Assembly: GCA_023512835.1 (NCBI GenBank)
Contig: CM042092.1
Location: 40,566,258-40,630,257, forward strand
Direction of reading: 5' to 3'
Length of the DNA stretch: 64,000 nucleotides
DNA from: Taxillus chinensis
Lineage: Eukaryota > Streptophyta > Magnoliopsida > Santalales > Loranthaceae
Shown here: piece after piece, positions 32,381 to 42,154 of the stretch
Layout of the letters: every line of letters begins with the position of its first letter
Position numbering within the stretch: position 1 is the first letter of the stretch
Translations under genes and position numbers: made by a program
The notes under the pieces: generated by a model
Database searches by the model: none
Seen by the model: only the letters and a program-made list of their open reading frames with translations
Told to the model about the DNA's origin: nothing

Positions 32381-33130
32381 TTATGAGGCTCGGCCCTCCA
32401 CTACATACCGCATGGTCCGGCAGAAGAGGTCTATCTCGTCGGCATAGAGATATTCATTCTCCGAGATCCTCTTCAAGCTAAAAGGAGTGAAGATATCATT
32501 ATCCCGTATAAATCGAGCCCTATGACCTGTGGAATTGATGAATTCTTCAAATGCCGCTTGGCTCTCTTCGGACGATAAATCCGGATTAATGATTAAATGA
32601 ACGGGAGGGCCAAGTAGATCTTCAGGTTCACAGGCATGTATGCACCCCAAGATCCTGGAAGTATAGCAGGCACCAGGGCCTGAGAATATGCGAGAGCCGT
32701 AAAAAGGCCGGAAGGGTGAATACCCCTGTTCGGCGCCGCCTCCTCTGGGTGAGAGTAAGATGGCCGAGCCGAAGGTTCTTGTTGAGGTGGATCCGCCTAG
32801 GCTGGATAAGCATCTTCGGGGGGATGGAGAGGGTTCTTCATCAGATATCTCCACTATAGGAGAACGTTTTGATGCTTTCCTCTTGCTCAAAGCCTTCCAG
32901 ATTTTGCCTAGGAGGCCTTTGACTTCTTTGTTGTCCTTCCTCAGGGCTTCCACCTCGCGCCGGGTTCGGCATTGGCCTCCCTGAGCTGCTGTGTTTCTTG
33001 CCTCCAAGCTTCGATAGATGCAGCAGAGGAGCTTCGGGGCCTCCCATGCTCTAGGTGATGCATGAGCAGCTACATCTGGGGCCTCCCATGCTCCTGGTTC
33101 TAGGTTGTGAAGTAGCTTGTTGGTCTCCAA
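32381..33130 (-). CDS. middle part of third ORF of G, with SIM-like motif
   Basis: The 249-codon open frame joins the N-terminal domain to the Ulp1-like end. Residues 58-90 are charged and helical-looking (REVEALRKDNKEVKGLLGKI) and end in a basic KRKASKR patch that could be a nuclear signal. Residues 91-99 read PIVEISDEE, a good match to a SUMO-interacting motif (hydrophobic I-V-x-I followed by Ser and acids); its DNA is at 32834-32860. A Ser/Pro-rich and Gly-rich stretch follows. Near the C-terminus, TPFSLKRISENEYLYADEID looks like the start of the Ulp1 fold. The frame stops at TAA (32378-32380), and a one-base shift carries the reading into the protease. The Met at 33130 is unlikely to be the true start; the homologous ORF begins upstream. 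Confidence 0.62.
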   Translation of the reverse strand: METNKLLHNLEPGAWEAPDVAAHASPRAWEAPKLLCCIYRSLEARNTAAQGGQCRTRREVEALRKDNKEVKGLLGKIWKALSKRKASKRSPIVEISDEEPSPSPRRCLSSLGGSTSTRTFGSAILLSPRGGGAEQGYSPFRPFYGSRIFSGPGACYTSRILGCIHACEPEDLLGPPVHLIINPDLSSEESQAAFEEFINSTGHRARFIRDNDIFTPFSLKRISENEYLYADEIDLFCRTMRYVVEGRAS

Positions 33131-34168
33131 GAGATGAGTGCCATTAATTCTTCAAATTGGGCATTAGTAATGTGCCCATTAGTGACTGCCCAATTAATGA
33201 CCTCCACTTCACTCACCACCTGCCCACTAATGCCTTGAAAGAAATTGAAAATGTCTTCTTTGTGTACATTGAACTGCATGTACATGGCAGTGAGTCGGTA
33301 TAGAGTCTGCTTCCTTTGATCCAAATGAGGAGAGGTCTCCCTTGCAAAGTCTGTGGATCGCTCCACATGAACACCGTGCCTAGCGGGCTGTGATGGAGGA
33401 GGAACATTGGTTGCCCAATGGCCTCTGGTACTGACCCCCCAAACCTCCTTCACTTGCAATACTCTTAACACCCAGGTGAGAAGGAAAAGTAATGCTCTCC
33501 ATGGAAGAAAATTGCAAAGCAGGCATGCTTTGAAATATCACACACAAAATTCTGCCATTTATCTGCTTGGATGAGTTTTTCTTCCACCATTTAAAAATGG
33601 TAGTGGCCCAATCCACATTTAGCATATGATCAATGCTATACATGAACTCCAGGTGTGGCTTAGGCACACTATCTAGCCCACTGTCCGAATCAATAAACAT
33701 TTCCCTACCAGGTAAGCTAGGCATCTAAATTTTCCAACAAAACCATTCTTGGTATACCGCCTTCGACTTTGAAATTTTCTAGCATAGTTACATGCGGTAC
33801 CAAATTCTCCTAGGCTTAGCCGAGGGAAGCTACCATCGGGTTCAGGGAGGTTAAAGCAATTTCTAATAATATCGGGGGTTATTTCGACATAAACCCCTTG
33901 CACAACCCCTATCGGTTCATCCTCATTCCCAGAGACGGATGCATAGAAGTCTTGTAAGGCGAGAATAGGAAATAGCTGGTGGCGAGATACTAACCTTTGT
34001 AATCCCGAGTTTGAATTTTAACGACCACCTCTCTAGCCCAAGCCCGGCTACGAAGCCTCCAAAGCCTGCATGTCAAGAGCATGCCCCAAGAGTATCTCCT
34101 CCTCAGGTTGGCTATCAAGCACTAGGTGAGTGCACCTCCTCCTGGCCGGTCCTCCTTGTGCGCACCAT
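33100..34168 (-). pseudogene. N-terminal part of third ORF of G, putative plant transposon protein domain
   Basis: The likely start is the ATG at 34168 (MVRTRRTGQEEVHS), 123 bases after a TATA box. A TGA 16 codons later and further frame changes break it, so it is marked as a pseudogene. The conserved region encodes LVSRHQLFPILALQDFYASV, then IGVVQGVYVEITPDIIR and FNLPEPDG (33820-33970), then DWATTIFKWWKKNSS and INGRILCVIFQSMPAL (33530-33620). The pattern 'FYA, V-G-V-V-I, LP' matches the third ORFs of copia A and C and the putative plant transposon protein domain. A further segment, LDQRKQTLYRLTAMYMQFNV, leads to the middle part. No signal peptide or membrane span is visible. Confidence 0.65.
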
Positions 34169-34239
34169 CTTTGGAATGAGAAAATAAGAACAAGAGCGGA
34201 AAACCGAAGAGCAAGAGAGCAAAAGGGCGAGCTTCTATA

Positions 34240-34730
34240 ATACTCGGATCTGGAGTGATTTTGGTGTGGAAGCCTTTGAAGATGGCCTCCCTTTATATAG
34301 CGTGCGAAGGAAAGAGGCTCCAATTGGCGTGATACACGTGCCCCTAACTTTTCGAGTGTTCGACCAAAATACCCTCTCGCACGTGAATTGGCTGAATTGG
34401 CGTGCGGTCGGAATCGTCCCAAACTTTGGTGGTGGGTCCCCACCGAGCCGGCAAGCAATACGCCTCGCACGTGAATTGTGGGAAACTTCTAGGAGGGCTA
34501 AAATCGGTATTTTGCATTTTTGGGCCTCCATATGACAGATAGCAATTCACGTGCAAGAGTAAACGTGATTCACATGGTCTTCATCTACCATTCCGAAAGT
34601 TACGACTCAAAAGGAGGTGCACGTGAATTGGGCAATTCACGTGCAAATTCACGTTCAGGCCCAAACTGGCCCAAATTTCTCCACCGAGTTGCTTATGCAT
34701 TACGGACCATCTTTAACTCTTGCACGTGAA
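34240..34730 (-). promoter_or_regulatory. internal promoter with seven G-boxes, element G
   Basis: CACGTG occurs at 34335, 34380, 34468, 34548, 34620, 34638 and 34723 (first bases). The pair at 34619-34644 forms GCACGTGAATTG-GG-CAATTCACGTGC, a perfect inverted repeat. Downstream on the minus strand come the TATA box CTATATAAAG (34291-34300), a CT-rich leader and the ATG at 34168. The layout repeats the element's own LTR U3. It most likely drives the third ORF independently of the LTR. Confidence 0.7.
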
Positions 34731-35079
34731 TTGTTTGAGCCCATCTTCAAGCACTTTTGGGCTTCACTTGCTCCTTGCTCCTTGACTTTGACTTTAAAAA
34801 CAATTCCACAAGTTCGGGACCCAAAAATTTTCTCATCCCGCACATGGTTAGCTAAGAAAGGAACAAAGTCTCCTGCACAATGGTTAGCTTGCAAACAAAT
34901 TTATTGAAGAAAATAAATAAAAGAAATAACATAAAATAAAATAAAACAATAAACATTGGGTTGCCTCCCAACAGCGCTTTATTTAAAGTCGTAGCTAGAC
35001 TTTCGGTGATGATCATGCAATGGTGAAAGAGAGGGAATCAACTATCTCCCTCTCGAGTTGAATCAAAGTAAGGTTTCAC
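34731..35079 (-). other. spacer between integrase and internal promoter, G
   Basis: This is non-coding. Minus-strand sequence after the integrase includes CCCAATGTTTATTGTT and AAAATTTTTGGGTCC. Nothing recognisable is encoded. Confidence 0.6.
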
Positions 35080-35844
35080 CTATTGCCATTCACCCAAAAT
35101 TTCTTGCCATCTACTGACTTGGAGCTCAAAGCTCCCATATGGCTTCTTATCAACTATCACAAAAGGTCCCATCCACTTGGACCTTAATTTGCCAGGAAAT
35201 AACCTCAACCTTGTGTTAAATAGAAGAACTTTCTGCCCTAAGGTTAAAGGTTCATTGTTGAGTTGCCTATCATGCCATTTCTTAGTTCTTTCTTTGTAAA
35301 ATTTAGCACTATCATAGGCATCCAACCTAAGCTCATCTAACTCGATTAATTGAGTCATCCTAAGCTCCTTGATCTCTTGTGGGTTGAAATTTAACTTCTT
35401 CAAGGCCCAATGAGCCTTGTGTTCTAGTTCCACAGGCAAGTGACATGCCTTACCATATAGAATACGGTAAGGTGACATCCCAATGGGAGTTTTGTAAGCT
35501 GTCCTATATGCCCATAAGGCTTCATCAAGCCTTTGAGACCAATCTTTCCTATTGGCTCCAACGGTTTTCTCTAAAATGGCCTTAATCTCTCTGTTGGACA
35601 CTTCTGCTTGTCCATTAGCTTGTGGGTGGTAAGCTAAAGACTTCCTATGAGTGACACCATACTTGTTCAATAATTTATCAAACAATTTATTGCAGAAATG
35701 ACTACCCTCATCACTGATTATAGCCCTTGGTGTCCCAAAACGGCTAAAGATGTTCCTTGTAAGGAAGTGAGTCACAACCCTAGCATCATTCACTCTAGTA
35801 GGAATAGCTTCTACCCACTTAGACACATAATCCACAGCAAGCAA
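35080..35844 (-). CDS. integrase catalytic core and C-terminus, element G
   Basis: The frame is intact over 254 codons. The first residues [15 protein letters not shown] hold the first catalytic Asp, [13 protein letters not shown] the second, and [16 protein letters not shown] the Glu. [20 protein letters not shown] and [18 protein letters not shown] are typical of Athila-type integrases. The C-terminal [20 protein letters not shown] strand follows; there is no chromodomain. Upstream, a frameshift at about 35830 separates it from 35811-36719, where the N-terminal zinc region lies. All DDE residues are present, so the domain could be active if the frame were read through. Confidence 0.92.
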   Translation of the reverse strand: MLAVDYVSKWVEAIPTRVNDARVVTHFLTRNIFSRFGTPRAIISDEGSHFCNKLFDKLLNKYGVTHRKSLAYHPQANGQAEVSNREIKAILEKTVGANRKDWSQRLDEALWAYRTAYKTPIGMSPYRILYGKACHLPVELEHKAHWALKKLNFNPQEIKELRMTQLIELDELRLDAYDSAKFYKERTKKWHDRQLNNEPLTLGQKVLLFNTRLRLFPGKLRSKWMGPFVIVDKKPYGSFELQVSRWQEILGEWQ

Positions 35845-36719
35845 AATGTATGAATACCCATCGAATTGGGGAATGGCCCCATGAAGTCAATGCCCCAAAT
35901 GTCAAAAATTTCAACTGGAAGGATTCCAGTTAAGGGCATCTCATTTTTCCTAGACAAACCACCTACCCTTTGACATCTATCACACTTTTTGATGTAGACA
36001 TAGGTGTCTTTCACCATGTGAGGCCAATAAAAGCCACACTGCATGATCTTAGCCACAGTTCTCTGCACCCCAAAGTGGCCCCCATAATGTGATGCATGAC
36101 AATGATGTATTATGTCATCTACCTCCTCCTCAAGGACACACTTTCTTATGATTTGGTCTGGACACCTCCTATAAAGAATTGGGTCTTCCCAAATGTATTT
36201 CCTAGCGTCCACTACCAATTTCTTTCTCTGGTGGTAGTCTAACCGCTTGGGTATGAACCCGGTGGCTAAATAATTTGCTATGTCAGCAAACCAAGGAAGA
36301 TGATGCACCTCAAACAACTTCTCATCAGGAAAGTCATCTACAATGGGTAGAGACTTAGGTGCATTCTCCACACGGGAGAGGTGATCAGCCACAGAATTTA
36401 GGGCTCCCTTTGTGTCTCTAATTTCAAGGTCAAATTCCTGTAAGAGGAGAACCCACCTAATCAAGCGTGGCTTAGCTTCTTTTTTAGCAAACAAATATTT
36501 CAACGCAGCATGATCGGTATAAACAATGACTTTAGACCCCAAAAGGTAGGGTCTAAACTTGTTGCGGCCATAAACCACAGCTAGCAACTCTTTCTCGGTG
36601 GTGGTATAGTTCCGTTGAGCATCATCTAAGGTCTTACTAGCATAGTAAATGACCCTAAACACCTTTTCTCGCCTTTGCCCTAAGACTACCCCCACAAGAT
36701 AATCACTCGCATCGCACAT
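35811..36719 (-). CDS. RNase H and integrase zinc domain, element G
   Basis: The 302-codon open frame starts in [16 protein letters not shown] (first RNase H Asp), then [20 protein letters not shown] with KELLAVVY (Glu), [11 protein letters not shown] (Asp) and [12 protein letters not shown]. The integrase N-terminus follows: [20 protein letters not shown] and CDRCQRVG give the His-His-Cys-Cys zinc site, then GIDFMGPFP carries an alternative first-Asp strand. Both catalytic sets look complete. The frame ends one shift before the integrase core at 35844. This is the longest intact pol frame of the window. Confidence 0.92.
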   Translation of the reverse strand: MCDASDYLVGVVLGQRREKVFRVIYYASKTLDDAQRNYTTTEKELLAVVYGRNKFRPYLLGSKVIVYTDHAALKYLFAKKEAKPRLIRWVLLLQEFDLEIRDTKGALNSVADHLSRVENAPKSLPIVDDFPDEKLFEVHHLPWFADIANYLATGFIPKRLDYHQRKKLVVDARKYIWEDPILYRRCPDQIIRKCVLEEEVDDIIHHCHASHYGGHFGVQRTVAKIMQCGFYWPHMVKDTYVYIKKCDRCQRVGGLSRKNEMPLTGILPVEIFDIWGIDFMGPFPNSMGIHTFCLLWIMCLSG

Positions 36720-36750
36720 TAGCTCAAAAGGTTGAGCCCGGTCAGTGTAA

Positions 36751-37603
36751 CTATAACAAGTGCGTGACTAACTTACCCTTTAGGATGTTGAAAGCTTCTA
36801 AGCAATCTGCATTAAACTCAAAGCTAGTGTCTTTTTCTAACAACCTACTCATGGGTTTTGCTATTTTTGAGAAGTCCTTAATAAATCTCCTATAAAAGCC
36901 AGCATGGCCAAGGAAACTTCTCACTCCTTTTTCATTGGTTGGAGGTGGCAGAGTCTCAATAGTGGAGATTTTTGCCTTGTCTACCTCCAAACCATGTGCA
37001 GACACCTTGTGCCCTAGAACTATCCCCTCTGTTACCATGAAATGGCATTTCTCCCAATTTAGGACGTGTTCCTTCTCCTCACATCTCTCTAAGACCACAT
37101 CTAGATTTCTCAAGCACCTTGTTGGTAAGAGGAACCAAACACCGAGAAGTCATCCATGAAGACCTCCATGATCTCCTCAACCAAACCCTGAAAAATAGCC
37201 ATCATACACCTTTGAAAGGTGGCAGGGGGCATTACAAAGCCCAAATGGCATTCTCCTAAATGCAAATGTGCCAAAAGGGCACGTGAAGGTGGTCTTTTCT
37301 TGGTCCTCGGGCTTAACCATGATCCGATTATACCCGGAATAGCCATCTAAAAGCAAGAGTGACTATAGCCCCTAACCTATCCAACATTTGGTCAATGAAA
37401 GGAAGAGGAAAATGATCCTTCCTAGTGGCCTTGTTCAGCTTCCTATAGTCAACACACACTCTCCACCCCGTCACAGTGCGAGATGGGATCAATTCATTTT
37501 TCTCATTCTTAATCACGGTCATGCCCCCTTTCTTGGGCACAACATGCAATGGACTCACCCACTCACTATCGAAATAGCATAAATTATACCCGCATTTTTC
37601 CAT
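36751..37603 (-). pseudogene. reverse transcriptase, element G
   Basis: The RT core is split into three frames. Positions 37328-37603 encode SEWVSPLHVVPKKGGMTVIK, VTGWRVCVDYRKLNKATRKD and FPLPFIDQMLDRLGA. Positions 37110-37346 encode FGLCNAPATFQRC-like words (here FVMPPATFQRC), and EVFMDDFSVFG with the catalytic FMDD at about 37150. Positions 36751-37113 encode the thumb (CEEKEHVLNWEKCHFMVTEG, GVRSFLGHAGFYRRFIKDFS). Two or three one-base shifts separate these blocks. The words are nearly those of active Athila elements, so decay is slight. A gap at 36720-36750 joins it to RNase H. Confidence 0.9.
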
Positions 37604-38183
37604 TTTAAAATTTCTTTTCTAACAACTTCTTTCATAGCAGGGTTTAATCTTCTTTGTCTTTCAGCGTGGGTTTAAAATCATCATTCATTAAAATCTTATG
37701 CATGCAAATCCCTGGACTAATACCCCTAATGTCTTCAATGTTCCATCCTAGGGCCTTTTTGTGTTTCCTAAGGACTTCTAACAATTGGGTACACTCCACA
37801 TCATTCAAATTAGAAGCAACAATAACAGGGAATTGATTTGTAGAGTCTAGGAATTCATACCTTAGGTGTCCAGGCAGCTCCTTGATTCTGGAGCCGGAGG
37901 CATGTCATCTTCTTTCTCCTCCTCGGCTTGCTCCAAAGAGTTTGTAATTTGCTCATTTTCCTCAGTTGTCAAGTACATCTCTTCATCTTGTTGAGCTTCT
38001 ATAAGGTGAAGGGCTCCATCATTGGTGGTGGTAATTTCTTCCGCCAAGTAGTTTTCCACCAATTCCTCAAGGTCTTCAATCCAAAGGCAATCCTCCTCCT
38101 CTTGACCTTGCAAAGCCTTCCCCATGTGGAAGACTAAGGTCTCCTCATTAATTCTCGAGTTAGCCGCCCTTGAGCAACATCAA
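37604..38183 (-). other. protease-RT linker, element G
   Basis: The region includes an acidic frame at 37862-38125 (EDCLWIEDLEELVENYL and a glutamate-rich tail). Athila-type pol proteins have such acidic linkers between protease and RT. Positions 37604-37861 encode broken RT-upstream words such as VLRKHKKALGWNIEDIRGI on the minus strand. Confidence 0.65.
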
Positions 38184-38471
38184 TCAATGCACAACCCGTT
38201 CGAGAAACGGTCTTCCAAGGAGTAGCCGAACTCCTCTATCTTCTTCCATCTCCAAAACAACAAAATCCGCTGGAAATATGAAAGAACCCACTTTGACTAG
38301 CACATCTTCAATAATTCCTTCAGGCCTTCCAGTGGACCGGTCTGCGAACCGCAATGATATGGAAGTGGGCTTCATGCCCTTAAGCCCAAGCCGCTTATAC
38401 AAAGCGAAGGAAATCAAATTGATGCTAGCCCCTAAATCACATAGGGCTCTGCTGTTGCGGTGCATTGCCAA
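38184..38471 (-). CDS. aspartic protease, element G
   Basis: The frame encodes AMHRNSRALCDLGASINLIS, in which Asp-Leu-Gly-Ala-Ser is the active site form typical of the Athila lineage, instead of Asp-Thr/Ser-Gly. LYKRLGLKGMKPTSISLRFA and VEDVLVKVGSF-like words (IIEDVLVKVGSFIFPADFVV) complete the fold, followed by LLLGRPFLERV, the second half with the conserved Gly-Arg-Pro-Phe-Leu. The frame is intact over 95 codons. It overlaps the end of the gag frame at 38437-38471 in another phase. Function in cutting Gag-Pol is known for the family. Confidence 0.88.
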   Translation of the reverse strand: MAMHRNSRALCDLGASINLISFALYKRLGLKGMKPTSISLRFADRSTGRPEGIIEDVLVKVGSFIFPADFVVLEMEEDRGVRLLLGRPFLERVVH

Positions 38472-40290
38472 TCACACAAGGGAGATTAAAAGCGCCCAGA
38501 TCTTTATGCTTGATGGGCAAACTCGTTGAACAACACTTGCTCACCTCGTTAGTGATCGCCACCGTCTCATGATCCCCATATTTCCTCTTCTTCGTCACAA
38601 AATCTTTGATGTATTTTTCGTACCTAGGCATCTGCTCCAAAACTTCCACAAATGGAATATTAATCTCAAGCTTCTTGAACAAACTCGGGAAGCGCTCATA
38701 CTCTTCTTCAACCCTCTGGTTCCTCGGCCTCCGAGGAAATGGCATACTAGGCCTGAGTTCTTGCTTTGTTCTTGACTATTCTGTCTTGACTCAGTGCTTG
38801 TCCTTCTTCTCTTGCACTCTTTCTTGACTTTATCTGATTTTCCTTGGTCATCGGCTTCCAAGGGACTTCTCTGTTCTTCTGGATTTGCCTTCTTCTTAGG
38901 CTCCTCGGCTTCATTCGGTGTCTTCCCGCTCCTTAGAGTGATAGCCTTGCAACTCTCCTTGGGGTTCACCTCGGTGTCACTTGGAAAAGTGTTGGTGGAC
39001 ACCCTTTGATTAGCATTCTGTGCCATGCTCACAAGTAACTTCTCCATACTCTTAAATGAAGTCTCCATACTCCGAATTGAAGATTCTAGTGTGACTACCC
39101 TTTCCTCCAAATTATCCTCTCTTTTGGTTGGCTCATCCACATTCGATATACCCTTCCTCTTTCTTGTTGAGGTCGAGGCCGTTTCTGCTCGAATCCTGGA
39201 GGTGGGTGCAAATAATTATCCGTAGCATACGGATTCTGGCTTCATCCCCGGGGGCACATATTTGTCTTGAAATGAGGTATCTCCCCCTCGGTTCGAGTTC
39301 TCCGAAATGGTTGAGATTGGCTGCCGATTCTGGTTGTACCCTAGTTGTTGTTGTTGAGGATAAAATTCTTGTTTCTGGTACAAGCCCTTTCCTCCAACAT
39401 AATTTGCTTCTTCAACTCCACTCCACCTTGCTCAACTACCTGGTAAAGCTTGTGATCCTTCAACTTTAAGAGCCAATACTTCCATGCCTTTCACTAAAGC
39501 TTGAATACGTGCGTGCACATCATTGGAAGAATTTTCAACTGAAGCAATCTTCTCCCTTGGCTTTGAAGTACGCACATTAGACCACCGCCAATCAGCTAAT
39601 GACGACCTCTCCAAGAGCTCTGTTCCCGCGTCAAGCTCTAGATTCATCAAGCATCCTCCAGCAATTGCATTCACCTTGTCTTGTGAATGGGACCGAAGAC
39701 TGTGTAGAAAGATTCAATTTGAATCCACCTGGGGTCTTCCATGATCAGGGCATCTTCTCACTAAGTCTTTGAAACGCTCCCAAGCTTCATGAAGAGTCTC
39801 CATCTCATCTTGCCTGAACTTGCTAATCTCTCCTCCGAGCTGGATCACCTTGGAAGGAGGGAAGTACTTTGACATGAACTTGGTCCGCATCTCCTCCCAA
39901 GTGTTGATTGAACTTGTTGGCGGATCGTTAAACCGCCAAGAGCTCTATCCCTTAAAGAGAAAGGAAAAGCCTTAGCTTTATGGCCTCCTCCGACACGTTG
40001 TTGATCTTGATGGTGTCACACACCTGGTAGAACCTCATCAAATCTGCTGGTGTGGATCGTCCACGGCTGTTCCTCCAAACGCGTTGTTGCTCACCATGTT
40101 GATCAATGCCGGCTCACTCGAAGCTATTCGCTTGGACTCTTGTCTGCCGAATCCCAGAATAATGGTCCGACATCATCGGCCTCGCATAATCTAAGAAGGT
40201 TCTGGGCATAAACCTATTACCCTCTTCTTCTGGATATTGGCCATTGTAATTGGCCCCTCCTTGCGGTGCACCACCATCAGGTCCGAGATC
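38437..40290 (-). pseudogene. gag: gag, element G
   Basis: The minus-strand gag is spread over several frames. N-terminal words LDYARPMM and ALINMVSNNAFGG (about 40060-40190) resemble the Athila gag start. The core KFRQDEMETLHEAWERFKDL (about 39790-39840) and RCPDHGRP follow. Positions 39432-39674 include NAIAGGCLMNLELDAGTELL. Positions 38595-39140 include LEERVVTLESSIRSMETSFK (coiled coil) and EVNPKESCKAITLRSGK, a hallmark of Athila gag. Positions 38437-38745 end with the EINIPFVEVLEQMPRYEKYI segment. No zinc knuckle is evident in the readable parts. At least four frameshifts or stops occur. Confidence 0.85.
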
Positions 40291-40623
40291 GCCATCGGAT
40301 TACCTACGGATTGCTCCAAGCCTTGTAGTGCTTCTTCCGCCTCACGTCTTTGCTTCCCCTAGCTGCTTTCTACGACGAGCTCCGAACAACCTTTCAGGTT
40401 CCCGCGTAAATTGTATATCCTCCTCTCTTTGCATGCACAACTAGGAATCCTTGATGTATGTTCTCGTAAAACAACAAGAACACACCCCAGGACTCCGAAC
40501 AATGCAAAATAAACAAATAAAGAACACAAAATAACAGAAAATAAAAGACAAAATAAAACACCAAGATCAGAATTCAAACAATTTCACTCAATGTTGATTT
40601 TAAAAACTAGTTAACCGTTGAAT
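40291..40623 (-). other. 5' leader of element G
   Basis: This is the non-coding region between the primer site and gag. Possible start codons are present but no long frame is. It contains A-rich and AATAAAGAACACAAAATAA-like words (plus strand). Confidence 0.6.
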
Positions 40624-40640
40624 CCCCGGCAACGGCGCCA
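40624..40640 (-). other. primer-binding site for Asp tRNA, element G
   Basis: On the minus strand the site reads TGGCGCCGTTGCCGGGG, a perfect complement of the 3' end of plant tRNA-Asp including CCA. It lies three bases inside the 5' LTR end (40644). Athila-type elements use this primer. Confidence 0.92.
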
Positions 40641-40643
40641 ATT

Positions 40644-42154
40644 TGACGGACAAGATTTTTAGCCTCTCTAAAAGAGCTAGCTAATGTCGTTAAATCTCTC
40701 TTCAAGATAATAAATTCCCTAAATTTGCACTAAAAGAATAAGCAACCAAGAAAGGGGTCGAACCCACAGGGATTAACCTAGTTCTCTAGTTCTCAAATCA
40801 AATCACCCAATTACTCTTGTTCTATAAAATGTCTTGGCAAAAAGTTTTCTTTTTTAAACTAAAGATCTAATTTTTATTTGGTTTTCTGAATAAACAAAGA
40901 AAGTAAAGTGATTTTAGGATTAAGATTCAAGGATTAAAAGCATCTAGGGTCACAATTTCACCTCCCTATGTTATCTCTACCTGGTTCATGGTATTAGGGT
41001 TGTCGATTGAAAACATGCTAAACATAAGCCAAGGACAACAAATGGTCATTGAGGTCCTTTTAAGAGTTGTATGCCAGAATGGTCATCTAAACACACAAAC
41101 ATGCAAAGCCAATAAATCATACTTGCAAAAGGATAATGATCACACCAATCACAAATAAGTTATGAATCTCAATCCTCCCAGGACTAGGACTAAGAATACC
41201 AAGGTGTACATCCAAAGATAGAATTAAGAACAGATTCATAAAACATGCAAAACTTCAATCATCCAAACCCAATATTCATAAACACGGCAAAGCAACAAGG
41301 GGGCTACATTGCTCCCCTAGATTAAAAGACTACTCACGCATGATTACAAGCAAAACCATAGCAAGAAAAGCTAAACATCTTCTTCTTGATCACGCGCACA
41401 AGCAAAGCTTCAAATCCAGGCTCCAAAATCTGCGACGGCTGCTGCGACGATCGCTCTCCTAGGTCAAGGAGCACCTCCAAGTCGTGGAGCCTCTCTCTCT
41501 CTCTAAAACGTGTAGGGGGGTTAGGCATCGCTAGCAAGGGGCGTGGAGCTCTTATTTATAGAGTTTGGATGGGCTTTGAGGTGTGTAACCTAGCCCACTT
41601 ATCAAAACGGCGTAGTTTTGATAAGTAACACTCGAAACTTTAAAATCTCTATCTTCCATCCACAATTTGGACTTGGGCCTTCAGGAACAAATGATCAGCA
41701 TGGAAAAACGATTGGATCGGTCCAAAAATATCTCTGCACGCCAATTTGCACGTGATATGGTGAATTCACGTGCACCTCCAAATCAGCTCAAACTTCACCC
41801 CAAGCTTCCTTGCATCATGTAGAGGCCTGAGAGGCAAAAATATGCTTGCACGTGATATGGGTGAATTCACGTGCAACTCCAAATTAGCTCCAAATGCTCT
41901 GAAATTTCGTGGCAGGTAGAGGACATCATTCCAAGCAACCTTTCTTCTTGCACGCCAATTGTTTGAGGCCATTTACTATGTCAAAAGTGAGGTCCAAAAC
42001 CTGCCAAAACAGCTTAAAAACGCATGTATTTGCAACTAGCATCTTCCTAGGGGTTAGAGCAAATATATATGAAATATGAGGCAATAAGGCTCTAATCATG
42101 CTCTTAAACATCCTAAATAAACACTAGAATAACGGCATAAAATGCACGTTATCA
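40644..42154 (-). repeat. 5' LTR of Athila-like element G
   Basis: It is 1511 bp, from TGACGGACAAG to GCACGTTATCA. The U3 in minus orientation carries CACGTG pairs (41749-41774 and 41849-41874), one ACGT near-palindrome (41599-41621) and a TATAAATAAG box (about 41552-41561). It is nearly identical to the 3' LTR. Confidence 0.93.

Larger units (their letters stand above)
28836..42154 (-). mobile_element. Ty3/gypsy Athila-like element G, complete, with extra ORF
   Basis: Two 1511-bp LTRs (28836-30346 and 40644-42154), exact TSD TCACT (28831-28835 and 42155-42159), and an Asp-tRNA primer site define this 13319-bp element. On the minus strand the order is gag, protease with an Asp-Leu-Gly active site, RT, RNase H, integrase, an internal promoter, and a long third ORF with a Ulp1-like end. 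DLGAS protease, the gag words and the primer site are typical of the Athila lineage. It is the innermost, youngest layer of the nest. Confidence 0.93.

Noticed and set aside
31855..34168. captured host gene unrelated to the element
   Set aside because: The ORF lies between integrase and 3' LTR on the element's strand, its N-terminal domain resembles the third ORFs of copia A and C, and no introns are evident. It is treated as the element's own third ORF.
40617..40640. tRNA-Asp gene fragment
   Set aside because: Only the 3' acceptor and T-stem sequence is present, directly beside an LTR. It is the primer-binding site, not a tRNA gene.
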